NCBI RefSeq assembly: GCF_900107725.1
Contig: NZ_FNQO01000001.1
Span: 1,790,458-1,854,457, forward strand
Source of the DNA: Microbulbifer marinus
Lineage (GTDB): Bacteria; Pseudomonadota; Gammaproteobacteria; Pseudomonadales; Cellvibrionaceae
DNA length: 64,000 nt
Direction: 5' to 3'
Under the pieces are notes generated by a model, which did not search any database, was not told where the DNA came from, and saw only the letters and a list, made by a program, of their open reading frames with translations. The translations under genes were made by a program, and so were the position numbers. Positions 37,081 through 52,211 of the stretch are shown piece by piece; positions within the stretch are counted from its first letter, which is position 1; the number at the start of each line of letters is the position of its first letter.

Positions 37081-37247
37081 ACCCTGTGGCGCCACTTTTA
37101 TTATTGCTGCCTTCCTGCGCGACCGAGGGCGAAGAGATTCATGACGGTGCACCGAAAACTAATGAAGACCGGGCTCAGCAAGAAGCAAGCTTTTTACAAT
37201 CGACCATAGCATTTCCCGAAAGGGACACGAGTTTGCTCGCCAACTGA
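37077..37247 (+). CDS. Small lipoprotein overlapping the CsgD-like gene
   Basis: 56-residue frame beginning at the ATGA that contains the regulator stop codon. The N-terminus MNPVAPLLLLLPSC is a short hydrophobic stretch ending in a lipobox-like LPSC, followed by an acidic, polar tail (ATEGEEIHDGAPKTNEDRAQQ). There is no positive charge before the hydrophobic stretch, which weakens the signal-peptide case. The 4-nt overlap supports coupled translation. Function unknown. Confidence 0.5.
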   Translation: MNPVAPLLLLLPSCATEGEEIHDGAPKTNEDRAQQEASFLQSTIAFPERDTSLLAN

Positions 37248-37358
37248 GTAAACACCTAATCTCGACCTGTCCGGGCAGCGGCTACAATCTGACGACTCGC
37301 AGGCCCCATCGTCATGCAGAGAAAAGTAAACCTGACTCACCGGCCGGGAAACACAAAT

Positions 37359-37387
37359 AAAAAAGGGCGGCCAACAGCCACCCTTTT
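37359..37387 (-). terminator. Intrinsic terminator of greA
   Basis: Read on the minus strand: AAAAGGGTGG and CCGCCCTTTT form a stem (one G-U pair) around a short loop and run into T6. It lies 24 nt after the greA stop. The A/T symmetry suggests it also works for rightward transcripts from the CsgD-like gene. Confidence 0.85.
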
Positions 37388-37410
37388 AAATTGTCAGAAC
37401 CAAAACACTA

Positions 37411-37887
37411 TTACAGGTGCTCGACCGAATCTATCTCGTACTCGACGGCGCCGGATGGCGTTTTCACCACGACCACATCGCCAACTTCCTTGCCGATCAG
37501 CGCGCGGGCAATGGGCGAATTGACGGAGATCTTGCGGTTTTTAACATCCGCCTCGTCGTCGCCGACAATCTTGTAGGTTACTTCTTCGTCGTTATCCATA
37601 TGGATAATGGTGACGGTAGTGCCGAAAATCACCTTATCGCTGGGTTCGATGGCTTTCACATCGATGACTTGTGCCAGAGACAGCTTGCCCTCGATCTCCT
37701 GAATACGCCCCTCGATAAAGCCCTGTTTTTCACGTGCGGCGTGGTACTCGGCGTTCTCTTTCAGGTCGCCGTGCTCACGCGCTTCGGCAATGGCCTGCAC
37801 GACGGCCGGACGCTCGACCTTTTTCAGTCTTTCCAGTTCTTCGCGCAGTGCCTCCGCGCCTTCAACGGTCATTGGTACCCGATTCAA
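37411..37887 (-). CDS. greA: Transcription elongation factor GreA
   Basis: 158 residues, standard length. N-terminal coiled coil with the acidic tip motif [20 protein letters not shown] that enters the RNA polymerase channel, and a C-terminal FKBP-like domain ([18 protein letters not shown] type: [17 protein letters not shown]). Stimulates cleavage of backtracked transcripts. GGAGG precedes the start. It follows carB in the same direction. Confidence 0.98.
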   Translation of the reverse strand: MNRVPMTVEGAEALREELERLKKVERPAVVQAIAEAREHGDLKENAEYHAAREKQGFIEGRIQEIEGKLSLAQVIDVKAIEPSDKVIFGTTVTIIHMDNDEEVTYKIVGDDEADVKNRKISVNSPIARALIGKEVGDVVVVKTPSGAVEYEIDSVEHL

Positions 37888-37917
37888 AGTGGGACCTCCA
37901 ATTTTTATTACAACGAA

Positions 37918-37948
37918 GCCGGGCCTCCTCCATCAGGGGAAGCCCGGC
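37918..37948 (-). terminator. Hairpin between carB and greA (weak terminator)
   Basis: GCCGGGC (37918-37924) pairs with GCCCGGC (37942-37948), with additional pairing of CTTCC and GGAGG inside. There is no good U-tract on the minus strand, so it may be a partial terminator or pause site separating carB from greA. Confidence 0.45.
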
Positions 37949-37971
37949 CAGTATGTTCGCTTGTTTTCAGT

Positions 37972-41202
<3,231 letters not shown>

Positions 41203-41293
41203 CTTTCTTCCGTTTCACAACCGGCCTGTAACCGGCAGGTCTCAATCTAATTCGCGTACATGGAGGGGCCATCTGGCCCCTGGCGGCAACCGC

Positions 41294-42472
41294 CTAGCGG
41301 CGCGCTTCCATCAACTCGATAAACTGGTCGAACAGCGGCGCCACATCGTGGGGGCCGGGGCTGGCTTCAGGGTGTCCCTGGAAGCTGAAGGCCGGCTTGT
41401 CCGTCAGACGGATGCCCTGCAGTGTGCCGTCGAACAGGGACTTATGGGTCACTTCCACGTTGTCCGGCAGCGAATCCGCGTCGACGGCAAAGCCGTGGTT
41501 CTGGGCGGTAATCATTACCTTGCCGCTCTGCAGGCACTGCACCGGATGGTTGCCGCCGTGGTGGCCGAATTTCATTTTCAGCGTGCGCCCGCCGACAGCC
41601 AGGCCGAGCAGCTGGTGCCCGAGGCAGATACCGTAGGTAGGTATACCGACATCGAGAAACTCCCGGATCGCCGCAATGGCGTAGTCACAGGGCTCGGGGT
41701 CGCCGGGACCGTTGGACAGGAAGATGCCATCGGGATTCATCGCCAGCGCTTCGGCAGCCGGCGTCTCGGCCGGCACCACGGTGACGTCGCAGCCGCGGTC
41801 CACCAGCATACGCAGGATATTGCGCTTGACGCCGAAGTCATAAGCCACGACTTTGAACGGCTGCTCCGGAGCGGGCTTGTGGCCCTTGCCGAGTTCCCAG
41901 GTACCTTCATTAAACGGGTAGCTCTGCTTGGTGGACACGACCTTGGCCAGATCCATCCCCTTGAGCCCGGCGAACTCCTTCGCCTTGGCCAGCGCAACGT
42001 CGCGATCGGCCTCTTGGTTAACACCCTCGCCGGCGACAATGCAGCCGCTCTGGGCACCCTTGTCCCGCAGCAGGCGGGTCAGGCGGCGGGTATCGATATC
42101 GGCGATGCCAACCACGTTCCGCTCCCGGAGATAGTCCTCCAGCGACTGCTCTTTGCGGAAGCTGCTGGCCAGCAGCGGCAGGTCGCGAATCACCAGCCCC
42201 GTAGCCCAGATCTCCGCGCACTCCTCGTCTTCCGAGTTGGTGCCGGTGTTACCGATATGGGGATAGGTCAGGGTGACGATCTGGCGTGCATATGACGGGT
42301 CGGTAAGGATTTCCTGATAGCCGGTCATGGAAGTGTTGAACACCACTTCACCAACGGCGCTGCCGTGGGCGCCGATGGCGCGCCCTTCGAATACACTGCC
42401 ATCTGCCAATACCAGCAGAGCCGGGGTGGTGCGGGGCATCAGGGCCTCAGGCGTGGGGACAGCTTTAGTCAA
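41294..42472 (-). CDS. carA: Carbamoyl-phosphate synthase small subunit
   Basis: 392-residue glutamine amidotransferase subunit: N-terminal domain [19 protein letters not shown], catalytic Cys in [16 protein letters not shown], and the His/Glu pair in [16 protein letters not shown] 42472 (MTKAVPT...) has GGAG 6 nt upstream. ATG 42439 ([14 protein letters not shown]) also has a plausible site and matches the family more closely, so the start is undecided. Downstream of a strong terminator-like hairpin. Confidence 0.97.
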   Translation of the reverse strand: MTKAVPTPEALMPRTTPALLVLADGSVFEGRAIGAHGSAVGEVVFNTSMTGYQEILTDPSYARQIVTLTYPHIGNTGTNSEDEECAEIWATGLVIRDLPLLASSFRKEQSLEDYLRERNVVGIADIDTRRLTRLLRDKGAQSGCIVAGEGVNQEADRDVALAKAKEFAGLKGMDLAKVVSTKQSYPFNEGTWELGKGHKPAPEQPFKVVAYDFGVKRNILRMLVDRGCDVTVVPAETPAAEALAMNPDGIFLSNGPGDPEPCDYAIAAIREFLDVGIPTYGICLGHQLLGLAVGGRTLKMKFGHHGGNHPVQCLQSGKVMITAQNHGFAVDADSLPDNVEVTHKSLFDGTLQGIRLTDKPAFSFQGHPEASPGPHDVAPLFDQFIELMEARR

Positions 42473-42556
42473 ATTGATCTCCAGTCTTCAGAACTGCTTC
42501 CGGGCGGGGGTTTGTGAGCAGCGGGTGCGGCGTCGCAGGCGACGGTTTGCGCCTAT

Positions 42557-42598
42557 AAAAAAGCGAGATGAAACTACGCAGCTTCATCTCGCTTTTTT
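42557..42598 (-). terminator. Strong intrinsic terminator between the YfiR gene and carA (possible carAB attenuator)
   Basis: Perfect 16-bp arms AAAAAAGCGAGATGAA (42557-42572) and TTCATCTCGCTTTTTT (42583-42598), with T6 on either strand. It lies 187 nt past the YfiR-family stop and 85 nt before carA. It may simply end the YfiR transcript. A promoter-like TAGAAT near 42706 on the minus strand would make it a carA leader attenuator. Confidence 0.9.
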
Positions 42599-42784
42599 GA
42601 ATTTATTCACGCGCGGCTCTCACACTGTGGCCGGCGCTTGCCGCCGGCATTGATGGACTGTGCGTTTCGCGACTCACTCGCGCAGCCAGCCCAAACCGGG
42701 CGCAGATTCTACGCCAAATGCGCCGCAGATGCCAGTACAAAAATGCGCCATTGGCTCAGCGCCCGGCACGGGCGCCCGCGGCGG

Positions 42785-43372
42785 TCAATTCAGTTTCCGG
42801 CTCAGGCGAAACAGGCTGTTGCCCATCTTCAGTTCCGCCCGGTCCAGCATGGTCTTGTTCAGCTGCAGGGCCACGGTGCCGCCACTTTCGACAAACTCGA
42901 TCATACCGCCGGTAACTGCAAACCGCTCTGCGTCGCTCACCGTCAGCACCGGGAAAAACTCGAGTGCACCCACCACCTTCACCAGGCTGGACCGCTCCAT
43001 TTCGCCCAGCACGACGATCTGGCAGCTGCGGGCCCGCATCAGCTCGCCCTGGTTGACGCTTTCCACCGCCACCATCCGGCCGTTGATCCGCTGGTGTCTC
43101 AAGCGCTCCCCCAGCGGCTCGTGCAGACTGCCCCCGCCCATCACACAGATACGGAAGGGGGCATTGGTACCGGTAAACGCTTCGATCGGCCACTGCAGGT
43201 GATAGGCAAAATGCACGATATAGTCCACCATCACCCGCCGCCCGACTGCAGAGTCGGACAGCTGGGCCGACGCCTGGACGCTGGTCACGCCGAGCACGAT
43301 CAACAGTACGGCCAAATGTGACAGTGCCAGTGCGAGATTTCTCAGGATGAAACGCAACTGGTGCTTGTTCAT
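42785..43372 (-). CDS. YfiR-family periplasmic protein
   Basis: 195 residues from ATG 43372 (GGAG 5-6 nt upstream). Signal peptide ends near VQASAQ. The body matches the YfiR/DUF4154 pattern: VDYIVHFAYHLQWPIEAF, RICVMGGGSLHEPL, RARSCQIVVLGEME, LTVSDAERFAVTGGMIEFVESGGTVALQLNKTML, and a C-terminal GNSLFRLSRKL. YfiR-type proteins restrain a diguanylate cyclase in the inner membrane. No cyclase partner is next to it here, so its target must be encoded elsewhere or it acts differently. Confidence 0.88.
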   Translation of the reverse strand: MNKHQLRFILRNLALALSHLAVLLIVLGVTSVQASAQLSDSAVGRRVMVDYIVHFAYHLQWPIEAFTGTNAPFRICVMGGGSLHEPLGERLRHQRINGRMVAVESVNQGELMRARSCQIVVLGEMERSSLVKVVGALEFFPVLTVSDAERFAVTGGMIEFVESGGTVALQLNKTMLDRAELKMGNSLFRLSRKLN

Positions 43373-43402
43373 GCCGCTCCGAGCCTTACGGTTCTGCACC
43401 AT

Positions 43403-43939
43403 CTGGCCACCGTGCGAGGGCGCGCTGAAGCGCCGCCTTCACCTATTCGCCATCCATGGCAGACGGTATGGGGTATGAAGGGCTCTCCGATAGCAAGAGC
43501 CCGACGAGAAAACTTGCGCCAAACACACAGTTCGGCTTCACCAGAAGGTTAGTCTCGGCCGGCGGGCCTCGCCAAATGGCGGCGCAGGGTGAGGCGCCAA
43601 GCCAGGACCAGGGAGCCAGCCCACGACGGACTATCGCTCCTTTTGCCGACGAAACGGTCACGGCAGAAGCCCCGGCCATGAGGCATGAGACATGAGGCGC
43701 CAAGCATCGCAGTTTGGCACCAGTGTGGACAGAAGAGACAAGCGGCCTGCATTAGCCGACCGGGAAAGAGAGGATGTAAATTAGCTGTCTACGGCGGGAA
43801 CGGGACGGCGTGACGAAAAACCTGCCAACTTGGCCCCCATGGCCGGGGTGTGAATATCGGCCAACCCCTGCGAGTACCGCAGCGGCCCCCGGCCAGGTGC
43901 ACCAAACCCCTCTGGTGCACCCGGCTGGCCGACGCACGA
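43403..43939. other. Intergenic region with short repeats, no gene supported
   Basis: About 0.54 kb between the YfiR and RimK-fusion genes. The 79-codon frame at 43456-43695 lacks a convincing start and has biased, low-complexity codons on both strands. GAGGCGCCAAGC occurs twice (near 43590 and 43693), and the self-complementary GGTGCACC occurs twice at 43896-43920, forming a hairpin just past the fusion gene. It may be a dispersed intergenic repeat; I cannot show this from one copy. Confidence 0.4.
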
Positions 43940-45358
43940 TTATTCCTGCTTGGCGCCAGCATCCTCTTTCGTCGTGTTGGCCATCGGACGCCACTTCAAT
44001 GCCTTCTCGATCGACACGATCATGGAGCCGGCGACATCCTTGCGCGTGGCGCTCTCTATGCCCTCGAGTCCCGGTGAGGAATTCACCTCCAGCAGCAGTG
44101 GTCCCTTCTTGGAGCGAATGATGTCCACGCCGGCCACTTTCAGCCCCAGCACCTTGGCCGCCTTTACGGCGAGGCGCTTTTCCTCTGCCGTCACCTTGAC
44201 CACGGACGCCGTACCACCCTGGTGAATGTTGGCGCGGAACTCTCCCGGCGCCGCCTCCCGCTGAATCGACGCCACCACCTTGCCATCGATCACGAACAGG
44301 CGCAGATCCTTGCCTTGCGCCTCGCGGATAAACTCCTGCACCAGCAGGTTTGCCTTCAGCGACTTGAACGCATTGATCACCGACTCACCCGCCTTGCGCG
44401 TTTCCGCCAGCACCACGCCGCGCCCCTGCGTACCCTCCAGCAACTTCACGATCAGCGGCGCACCGCCCACCATTTCGATCAGTTCATTGGTATCCACCGG
44501 CGAGTTGGCGAAACCCGAGGTCGGGATATTCAGGCCGTTCTGCTGCAGCAGCTGCAGCGAAAAAAGCTTGTCGCGGGACTGGCTGATCGCCGCCGATCCG
44601 TTCAGCGCAAAGACGCCGATACTCTCGAAGTGGCGCGTCAATGCACAGCCATAGAAGGTCTGGCTGGGGCGAATACGCGGAATCACGGCGTCCAGGTTGT
44701 TGAGTATGCGGCCGTCGCGGTAATGCACCTCCGGCTCGTTCGGATCCAGCTTCATGTAGCACTGGCGGATATCCAGGAAGCTCATGCGGTGGCCGCGCTC
44801 GGCACCGGCTTCCATGATGCGCTGGTTGCTGTACAGATCCGGGTTGGAAGCGAGCAGGCCGATCCGCAGGCCGGTACCGGCCATATGATGTTCGTCCCGG
44901 TAGTACTCCTCCAGCTGGCTCTGGGGCATGTCGCCGAGACAGAAGCTCTCCGAGGGATCCACCATCATGCGGCCCAGCATCGCCTCGCGCCCGAGCAACA
45001 TGCGGTAGCCCATGCTGTCGCGGTTGGTCAGCGTCAGCTCTATATCCCAGACACTGCCGCCGATGGACAGGGAGGTGCGGATGACCGGCCGCTTTTCACT
45101 GTCGCCGGAAGAGCTGCGCACCAGGCGCTTGTCGAGCAGGCGCGCCTCACAGCGCACCGACGGCCGGCGCAGGTGCTGCAGCGGGTGCGCCTCGAAACTC
45201 ACCCACGGCTCGCCGTCGCGCTTGAACGTCTGGATGTTGTAGGCGTGCAGACACGAAGTCTTCGCCCCCGAGTCCACCCGCGCCTTGATGGCGGGAATAC
45301 CCAGAGAGGGAAAACTGCACCACTCTTCACTGCCGACAATGATTTTTTTTTCCAACAC
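43940..45358 (-). CDS. Fusion of RimB-like retropepsin domain and RimK-like ATP-grasp ligase
   Basis: 472 residues from GTG 45358 (GAGGA upstream, 27 nt after the dapB stop). Residues about 1-140 resemble the 'ATP-dependent zinc protease'/RimB retropepsin-like family: aspartic-protease-like loop [16 protein letters not shown] and a matching LLGREAML. Residues about 170-455 are an ATP-grasp ligase of the RimK type ([82 protein letters not shown]). RimK adds glutamates to ribosomal protein S6 and RimB can remove or process them, so one polypeptide may both write and trim. Activity is inferred. Confidence 0.87.
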   Translation of the reverse strand: MLEKKIIVGSEEWCSFPSLGIPAIKARVDSGAKTSCLHAYNIQTFKRDGEPWVSFEAHPLQHLRRPSVRCEARLLDKRLVRSSSGDSEKRPVIRTSLSIGGSVWDIELTLTNRDSMGYRMLLGREAMLGRMMVDPSESFCLGDMPQSQLEEYYRDEHHMAGTGLRIGLLASNPDLYSNQRIMEAGAERGHRMSFLDIRQCYMKLDPNEPEVHYRDGRILNNLDAVIPRIRPSQTFYGCALTRHFESIGVFALNGSAAISQSRDKLFSLQLLQQNGLNIPTSGFANSPVDTNELIEMVGGAPLIVKLLEGTQGRGVVLAETRKAGESVINAFKSLKANLLVQEFIREAQGKDLRLFVIDGKVVASIQREAAPGEFRANIHQGGTASVVKVTAEEKRLAVKAAKVLGLKVAGVDIIRSKKGPLLLEVNSSPGLEGIESATRKDVAGSMIVSIEKALKWRPMANTTKEDAGAKQE

Positions 45359-45384
45359 CTGATCCTCAGAAAATTGTGTTCGCG

Positions 45385-46245
<861 letters not shown>

Positions 46246-46316
46246 CTACCCGCGACCAGCGCCGCGGCATAGGTTTAAACTGCGTGAACCTTCATCACTT
46301 TTCAAGGGGGTTCCCG

Positions 46317-46655
46317 GTGGACTCGCCTCAATTGGAACAATTCAAGCAGACGTTGCTGGCGATGCAATCCGAACTCGCCACACTCGCGGAAACCGCACAG
46401 CGCGCAGGTCGCCCGGTGCAGCTGGACCAGACCAGCGTTGGCAGGCTGTCGCGCATGGAGGCCATCCAGGCACAGCAGATAGCACAGGACGCGCAGCGCC
46501 GCCGCCACCTGTTGATCGATGCCATCGACGGCGCCCTGCGCCGTATCGAAAGTGGCGATTTCGGCTACTGCTTCGTCTGTGACGAGGAGATAGACGCACG
46601 GCGTCTGCACGCCGACCCGACTATCACACGCTGCATTCAGTGTGCCGGGAAATAA
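46317..46655 (+). CDS. DksA/TraR-family zinc-finger protein
   Basis: 112 residues from GTG 46317 (AAGGGGG about 7 nt upstream). Helical hairpin N-terminus and a C-terminal four-cysteine finger CFVCDEEI...CIQC. The body ends RIESGDFGYCFVCDE, as in the TraR/DksA family. It is shorter than DksA (about 150) and lacks a clear DxxDxA tip motif. It may bind RNA polymerase or be a general zinc-finger protein of unknown role. Divergent from dapB. Confidence 0.87.
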   Translation: MDSPQLEQFKQTLLAMQSELATLAETAQRAGRPVQLDQTSVGRLSRMEAIQAQQIAQDAQRRRHLLIDAIDGALRRIESGDFGYCFVCDEEIDARRLHADPTITRCIQCAGK

Positions 46656-46752
46656 ATAGCAGCGAGCTTATAACGAACCACCGCTTTTCGTTGGCCACGA
46701 CAGCTTGTCGCACTGCTACGCTTGTAAGCATATGGGTGATTGGAGCGCCAAT

Positions 46753-47193
46753 ATGCAGGTTCTCACTCGCCCGGGCAATATCGCCCGGCTCATGGCAATT
46801 CTGTTCTCGCTCAGCGTGCTGTTCTGCGCTCTGCAGCTCAATGCAGAGGACAAGGATCTCCCGGACAACTTCTGGAAAAAGTACGGCGATGTGACGGAAT
46901 GGGTTTCCGCGCGCCTGAAACTGAGCCCAGAACAGGCGGAGGAGGCGCTGCCCATTCTGAAGACGAGTTTTGAGCTGAAGAAATTGATGCTCGAGGATTA
47001 CGGCCTGAAAGACGGCAAGATGCCGCCGCTGACCGATGAACAAAAAGAGGAGCTGGATGCGGGCATGATTGCCATCCGGGCGAACACCCGAGGCGAAATG
47101 GTGAAAATTCTCAATAAGGAGCAACTGGAGGAGCTAAAGAAAATTCAGGAGGAATATCACATGGCCTATCGCGAGTGGCTGGCCGAGCAGTAA
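46753..47193 (+). CDS. Secreted helical protein, first of two tandem paralogues
   Basis: 146 residues from ATG 46753, which has GGAG 7 nt upstream; the frame is open 48 nt further. Signal peptide MQVLTRPGNIARLMAILFSL...LQLNAED. The mature part is charged and helical, with KLSPEQAEEALPIL and LNKEQLEELKKIQEEYH, resembling in style Spy/CpxP-like periplasmic helical proteins, but without the LTxxQ signature. Family not recognised. The gene and its upstream 40 bp are closely repeated at 47340. Confidence 0.8.
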   Translation: MQVLTRPGNIARLMAILFSLSVLFCALQLNAEDKDLPDNFWKKYGDVTEWVSARLKLSPEQAEEALPILKTSFELKKLMLEDYGLKDGKMPPLTDEQKEELDAGMIAIRANTRGEMVKILNKEQLEELKKIQEEYHMAYREWLAEQ

Positions 47194-47369
47194 CACCGGA
47201 CAATCTATGGCTTGCCGCGGCTTCTGCAAGCCGACTCGCTATCGCATGCAGTTTCAGTACCCGAAAAAATAACCGGCAACATACTTATAGCGAAGTGCAT
47301 TCTCATCCACCCGCGCCTTAGATCTTCCGCTGCTACGCTTGTAGACAGATGAATGATTGGAGCGCCAAC

Positions 47370-47816
47370 ATGCAAACATTCACACGCGCGGCCAATATAG
47401 CCCGGCTGATGGCTTTTCTGTTTTCGCTAAGCGTGCTGCTCTGTGTACCGCAACTGCAAGCGGCGGACGAGGATGTCGAGAGCGATTTCTGGGAAAAATA
47501 TGATGACATCACCGACTGGGTGACGTTGCGCCTGGAGTTGACACCCGAGCAGGAAAAGTCCGTGCTGCCGATCCTCAGCGGCAACTTCGAGCGCCGCCTA
47601 GGCCTCCTCGAGCAATACGGCTTCAGCGCCACCGAGTATCCCGAGCTGAACCGGGTTCAGAAAGAGGAAATCGACGCAAAGATGATCGCCATCGGCGCCG
47701 ATACACGCGCCAAACTGGTGCCCATCTTGAACGCCGAGCAGCTCGAAGAGCTGAAAAAAATACAAGAGGAGTTTCACCTGGACTTCCGCCACCGACTCTT
47801 CAAGGACAAGCTGTAA
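47370..47816 (+). CDS. Secreted helical protein, second of two tandem paralogues
   Basis: 148 residues from ATG 47370. It shares with its upstream neighbour the signal peptide (NIARLMAFLFSLSVLLC), the WEKYDDITDWVTLRLELTPEQ segment, and LNAEQLEELKKIQEEFH. The leader sequences also match: GATTGGAGCGCCAA precedes both starts, and CTGCTACGCTTGTA lies 30-35 nt upstream of each. This indicates a tandem duplication including the control region. No known family. Confidence 0.8.
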   Translation: MQTFTRAANIARLMAFLFSLSVLLCVPQLQAADEDVESDFWEKYDDITDWVTLRLELTPEQEKSVLPILSGNFERRLGLLEQYGFSATEYPELNRVQKEEIDAKMIAIGADTRAKLVPILNAEQLEELKKIQEEFHLDFRHRLFKDKL

Positions 47817-47846
47817 AGCGAGGCCGAGAGCAGAAAAACGGCAAAA

Positions 47847-47872
47847 AAAGAGCGGCCCGCGGGCCGCTCTTT
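47847..47872 (-). terminator. Intrinsic terminator of dnaJ
   Basis: Perfect palindrome with arms AAAGAGCGGCCCG and CGGGCCGCTCTTT. Read on the minus strand it is followed by a T7 tract. It lies 41 nt after the dnaJ stop. It may also serve the rightward paralogue gene. Confidence 0.9.
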
Positions 47873-47912
47873 CGCTACCGGCAACGACAGCACAGCGGCT
47901 GTCGCAAATTCA

Positions 47913-49034
47913 CTACAGCTTCATATCGCCGAAAAAGTTCTTTACCCCTTCGAACCAGCCGGTCTGACGCGGAGAGTTTTTCTTTTCGCTCAGGGTATTG
48001 GCGAACTCTTCCAGCAGCTCTTTCTGTTTGCCGGAAAGGTTGACCGGCGTCTCCACCACCACGCGACACAGCAGGTCGCCGGTCGCGCCGCCGCGCACCG
48101 GGGTCACGCCCTTACCGCGCAGGCGGAACAGCTTGCCGGTCTGGCTCTCGGCCGGGATCTTGAGCTTGACCTTGCCGTCCAGGGTCGGCACCTCGAGCTC
48201 ACCGCCCAATGCCGCGGTAACGAAGCTGATCGGCACTTCACAATAGAGGTTCTTGCCGTCGCGCTGGAACAGCTCGTGCTCCTTCACGACCACCTGCACG
48301 TACAGATCCCCGGGCGGCCCGCCGTCCGGGCCCGCCTCGCCCTCGCCGGACAGACGGATACGGTCGCCGGTATCGACGCCGGGCGGCACCTTGACCGACA
48401 GGGTCTTGGTCTCCTCTACGCGGCCGCGGCCATGGCAGCTGCTGCAGGGATCAGAGATGATGGTGCCGCGCCCGCGACAGTTCGGACAGGTCTGCTGCAC
48501 GGAGAAGAAGCCCTGCTGCATGCGCACCTGGCCGTGGCCACCACAGGTACCACAGGTCTGCGGTGAGGAGCCGGGCTTGGCACCGGAACCGTGACAGGTA
48601 TCGCAGGAGGACAAGGTCGGCACACGGATCTTGACGGTCGTGCCGCGCACCGCGTCTTCCAGGTCCAGTTCCAGGTCATAGCGCAGGTCGGAGCCCCGCG
48701 CCGGACCGGTGCGGCGGCCACCACCGCCGCCGAAAATATCGCCGAACACGTCGCCGAAGATATCGGAGAAGCCGCCGAAACCACCGGCGCCACCACCGCC
48801 CATCTGCCCTTCGACACCGGCGTGACCGAACTGGTCGTAGGCCGCCTTTTTCTGTGGGTCGGACAGGACTTCGTAGGCCTCGTTGGCCTCCTTGAAGCGA
48901 TTCTCCGCCTCTTTGTCGTCGGGATTGCGGTCCGGATGGAATTTCATCGCCACCCGGCGGTAGGCCTTTTTCAGCTCTGCTTCCGAGGCGCTCCGCTCAA
49001 CACCCAGGACTTCGTAATAATCGCGTTTCGACAT
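47913..49034 (-). CDS. dnaJ: Chaperone protein DnaJ
   Basis: 373 residues. J domain with [11 protein letters not shown], Gly/Phe-rich linker ([16 protein letters not shown]), four zinc-binding CxxCxGxG repeats ([33 protein letters not shown]) and the C-terminal substrate domain. Co-chaperone that stimulates DnaK ATPase. Follows dnaK after a 242-nt gap containing a small GGCCTC/GAGGCC hairpin near 49240. Confidence 0.98.
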   Translation of the reverse strand: MSKRDYYEVLGVERSASEAELKKAYRRVAMKFHPDRNPDDKEAENRFKEANEAYEVLSDPQKKAAYDQFGHAGVEGQMGGGGAGGFGGFSDIFGDVFGDIFGGGGGRRTGPARGSDLRYDLELDLEDAVRGTTVKIRVPTLSSCDTCHGSGAKPGSSPQTCGTCGGHGQVRMQQGFFSVQQTCPNCRGRGTIISDPCSSCHGRGRVEETKTLSVKVPPGVDTGDRIRLSGEGEAGPDGGPPGDLYVQVVVKEHELFQRDGKNLYCEVPISFVTAALGGELEVPTLDGKVKLKIPAESQTGKLFRLRGKGVTPVRGGATGDLLCRVVVETPVNLSGKQKELLEEFANTLSEKKNSPRQTGWFEGVKNFFGDMKL

Positions 49035-49276
49035 AAAACTGTGTTCTCTGGTCCGGCACCGCTGCCGGCCAAGCTCTGTTCTTTTACTTTCCGGTCCCTA
49101 ACCACACCCCGGGCCCCTCCCGATCCGGGGTCGCCACCGCCAGCCTTTCCGCGGAAACCTGCCGGTGAACCTGAAACAACACAGGGCGCGGGCCTCTCAG
49201 GAGATAGCACCGCGCCCTCGAGCACTGTCGCGGGGAGGCCTCCAGAGGCCACCGCCACGACATTGTAAGCGAATAC

Positions 49277-51220
<1,944 letters not shown>

Positions 51221-51344
51221 TTATAGAACCCTCATTTGTTTGCGCGTCGCCAGCCCTGTCGGCATCGGCCGCGCGATTAAATTCTGATGTCAGCTATATT
51301 GGTGCCGGCGGAATTATTTCAAGGCCGGCCACTTTTAATTGCCG

Positions 51345-51986
51345 TTACGGTGCCTTGCTGACCACCACCATGGCCGGACGCACGAGGCGGCCGTTGAGGC
51401 GGTAGCCCTTCTGGAATACATCCAGTACGGTGTTCGGCTCCACGTCGCCGTTGGGCACCTGGGTCATGGCCTGGTGCAGCTCCGGATCGAAGGGCTCGCC
51501 GGCCGGATCCACCACCTCCACCGAGTATTTGCCCAGCGTGTCGACAAACGATTTGTGGGTCAGCTCGATACCTTCGACGATCGCCTTGTTGGCCTCGTCG
51601 CCGGCATCGATGGTGGCCAGCGCCCGCTCCAGGTTATCCACCACCGGCAACAGGTCCTGCAGCAGTCTCTCCACGGCAAACTTGTGCGCCTTCTCCACGT
51701 CCTGTTCGGCGCGGCGGCGGGCATTCTGCGCCTCAGCCTGGGCACGTAACGCCAGCTCCTTCTGGATCGCCAGCTGCTCCTGCAGTTTTATGACATCCTC
51801 GTGCAGGGCATCGGCACTCTCGGGCTCGGCGTGAAGCGCCTCTTCCGCCTGGTGCTGCTCCTCCGCCGAGGGCTCCTCGACCTCGGCACGGGCCGGCTCT
51901 TCCTTTACAGGGGTGTGCTCGTCGGTAAGAGCTTCCGCATGCACGCCTTCTTTAATCTGATCTTCTTCGCTGCGCTCTTTGGCCAC
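51345..51986 (-). CDS. grpE: Nucleotide exchange factor GrpE
   Basis: 213 residues. A long Glu/Ala-rich N-terminal extension (about 70 residues), then the GrpE coiled coil ([22 protein letters not shown]), the [12 protein letters not shown] segment, and the beta wing ending [22 protein letters not shown]. Releases ADP from DnaK. First gene after the sigma-32 promoter. Confidence 0.97.
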   Translation of the reverse strand: MAKERSEEDQIKEGVHAEALTDEHTPVKEEPARAEVEEPSAEEQHQAEEALHAEPESADALHEDVIKLQEQLAIQKELALRAQAEAQNARRRAEQDVEKAHKFAVERLLQDLLPVVDNLERALATIDAGDEANKAIVEGIELTHKSFVDTLGKYSVEVVDPAGEPFDPELHQAMTQVPNGDVEPNTVLDVFQKGYRLNGRLVRPAMVVVSKAP

Positions 51987-52053
51987 TGCTTTCTCCGTCG
52001 CGTCGACTGTCAGTTAAGTGGGTATTCACCCGCCACTCGGGCAATGCAGGCCT

Positions 52054-52081
52054 ATATGGGGCCTAGCCCGCACAGTTCAAG
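52054..52081 (-). promoter_or_regulatory. Sigma-32 heat-shock promoter of grpE-dnaK-dnaJ
   Basis: On the minus strand: CTTGAA (52081-52076), 14-nt spacer, CCCCATAT (52061-52054), a close match to the RpoH consensus. The predicted start is about 60 nt before grpE. Confidence 0.88.
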
Positions 52082-52151
52082 GGGATTTAGGTCGCGGATT
52101 GTCCCAGCAGAGTAATGTGCCACCACACGTGTAGCGAACCAGCACTAATTA

Positions 52152-52167
52152 CTGTATAAATAACCAC
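52152..52167 (+). promoter_or_regulatory. LexA-box-like site upstream of recN
   Basis: CTG-N10-CAC with an AT-rich centre (CTGTATAAATAACCAC), one base from the CTG-N10-CAG SOS consensus, 45 nt before recN. recN is a SOS gene in related bacteria. Confidence 0.6.
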
Positions 52168-52211
52168 TAACTGACACCCTCAGCGCCCAACATAAAAAGG
52201 CCACAGAAGCT

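Noticed and set aside
43456-43695. 79-codon frame between the YfiR and RimK-fusion genes
   Set aside because: No good start signal; open on both strands with biased composition, looks like intergenic repeat sequence.
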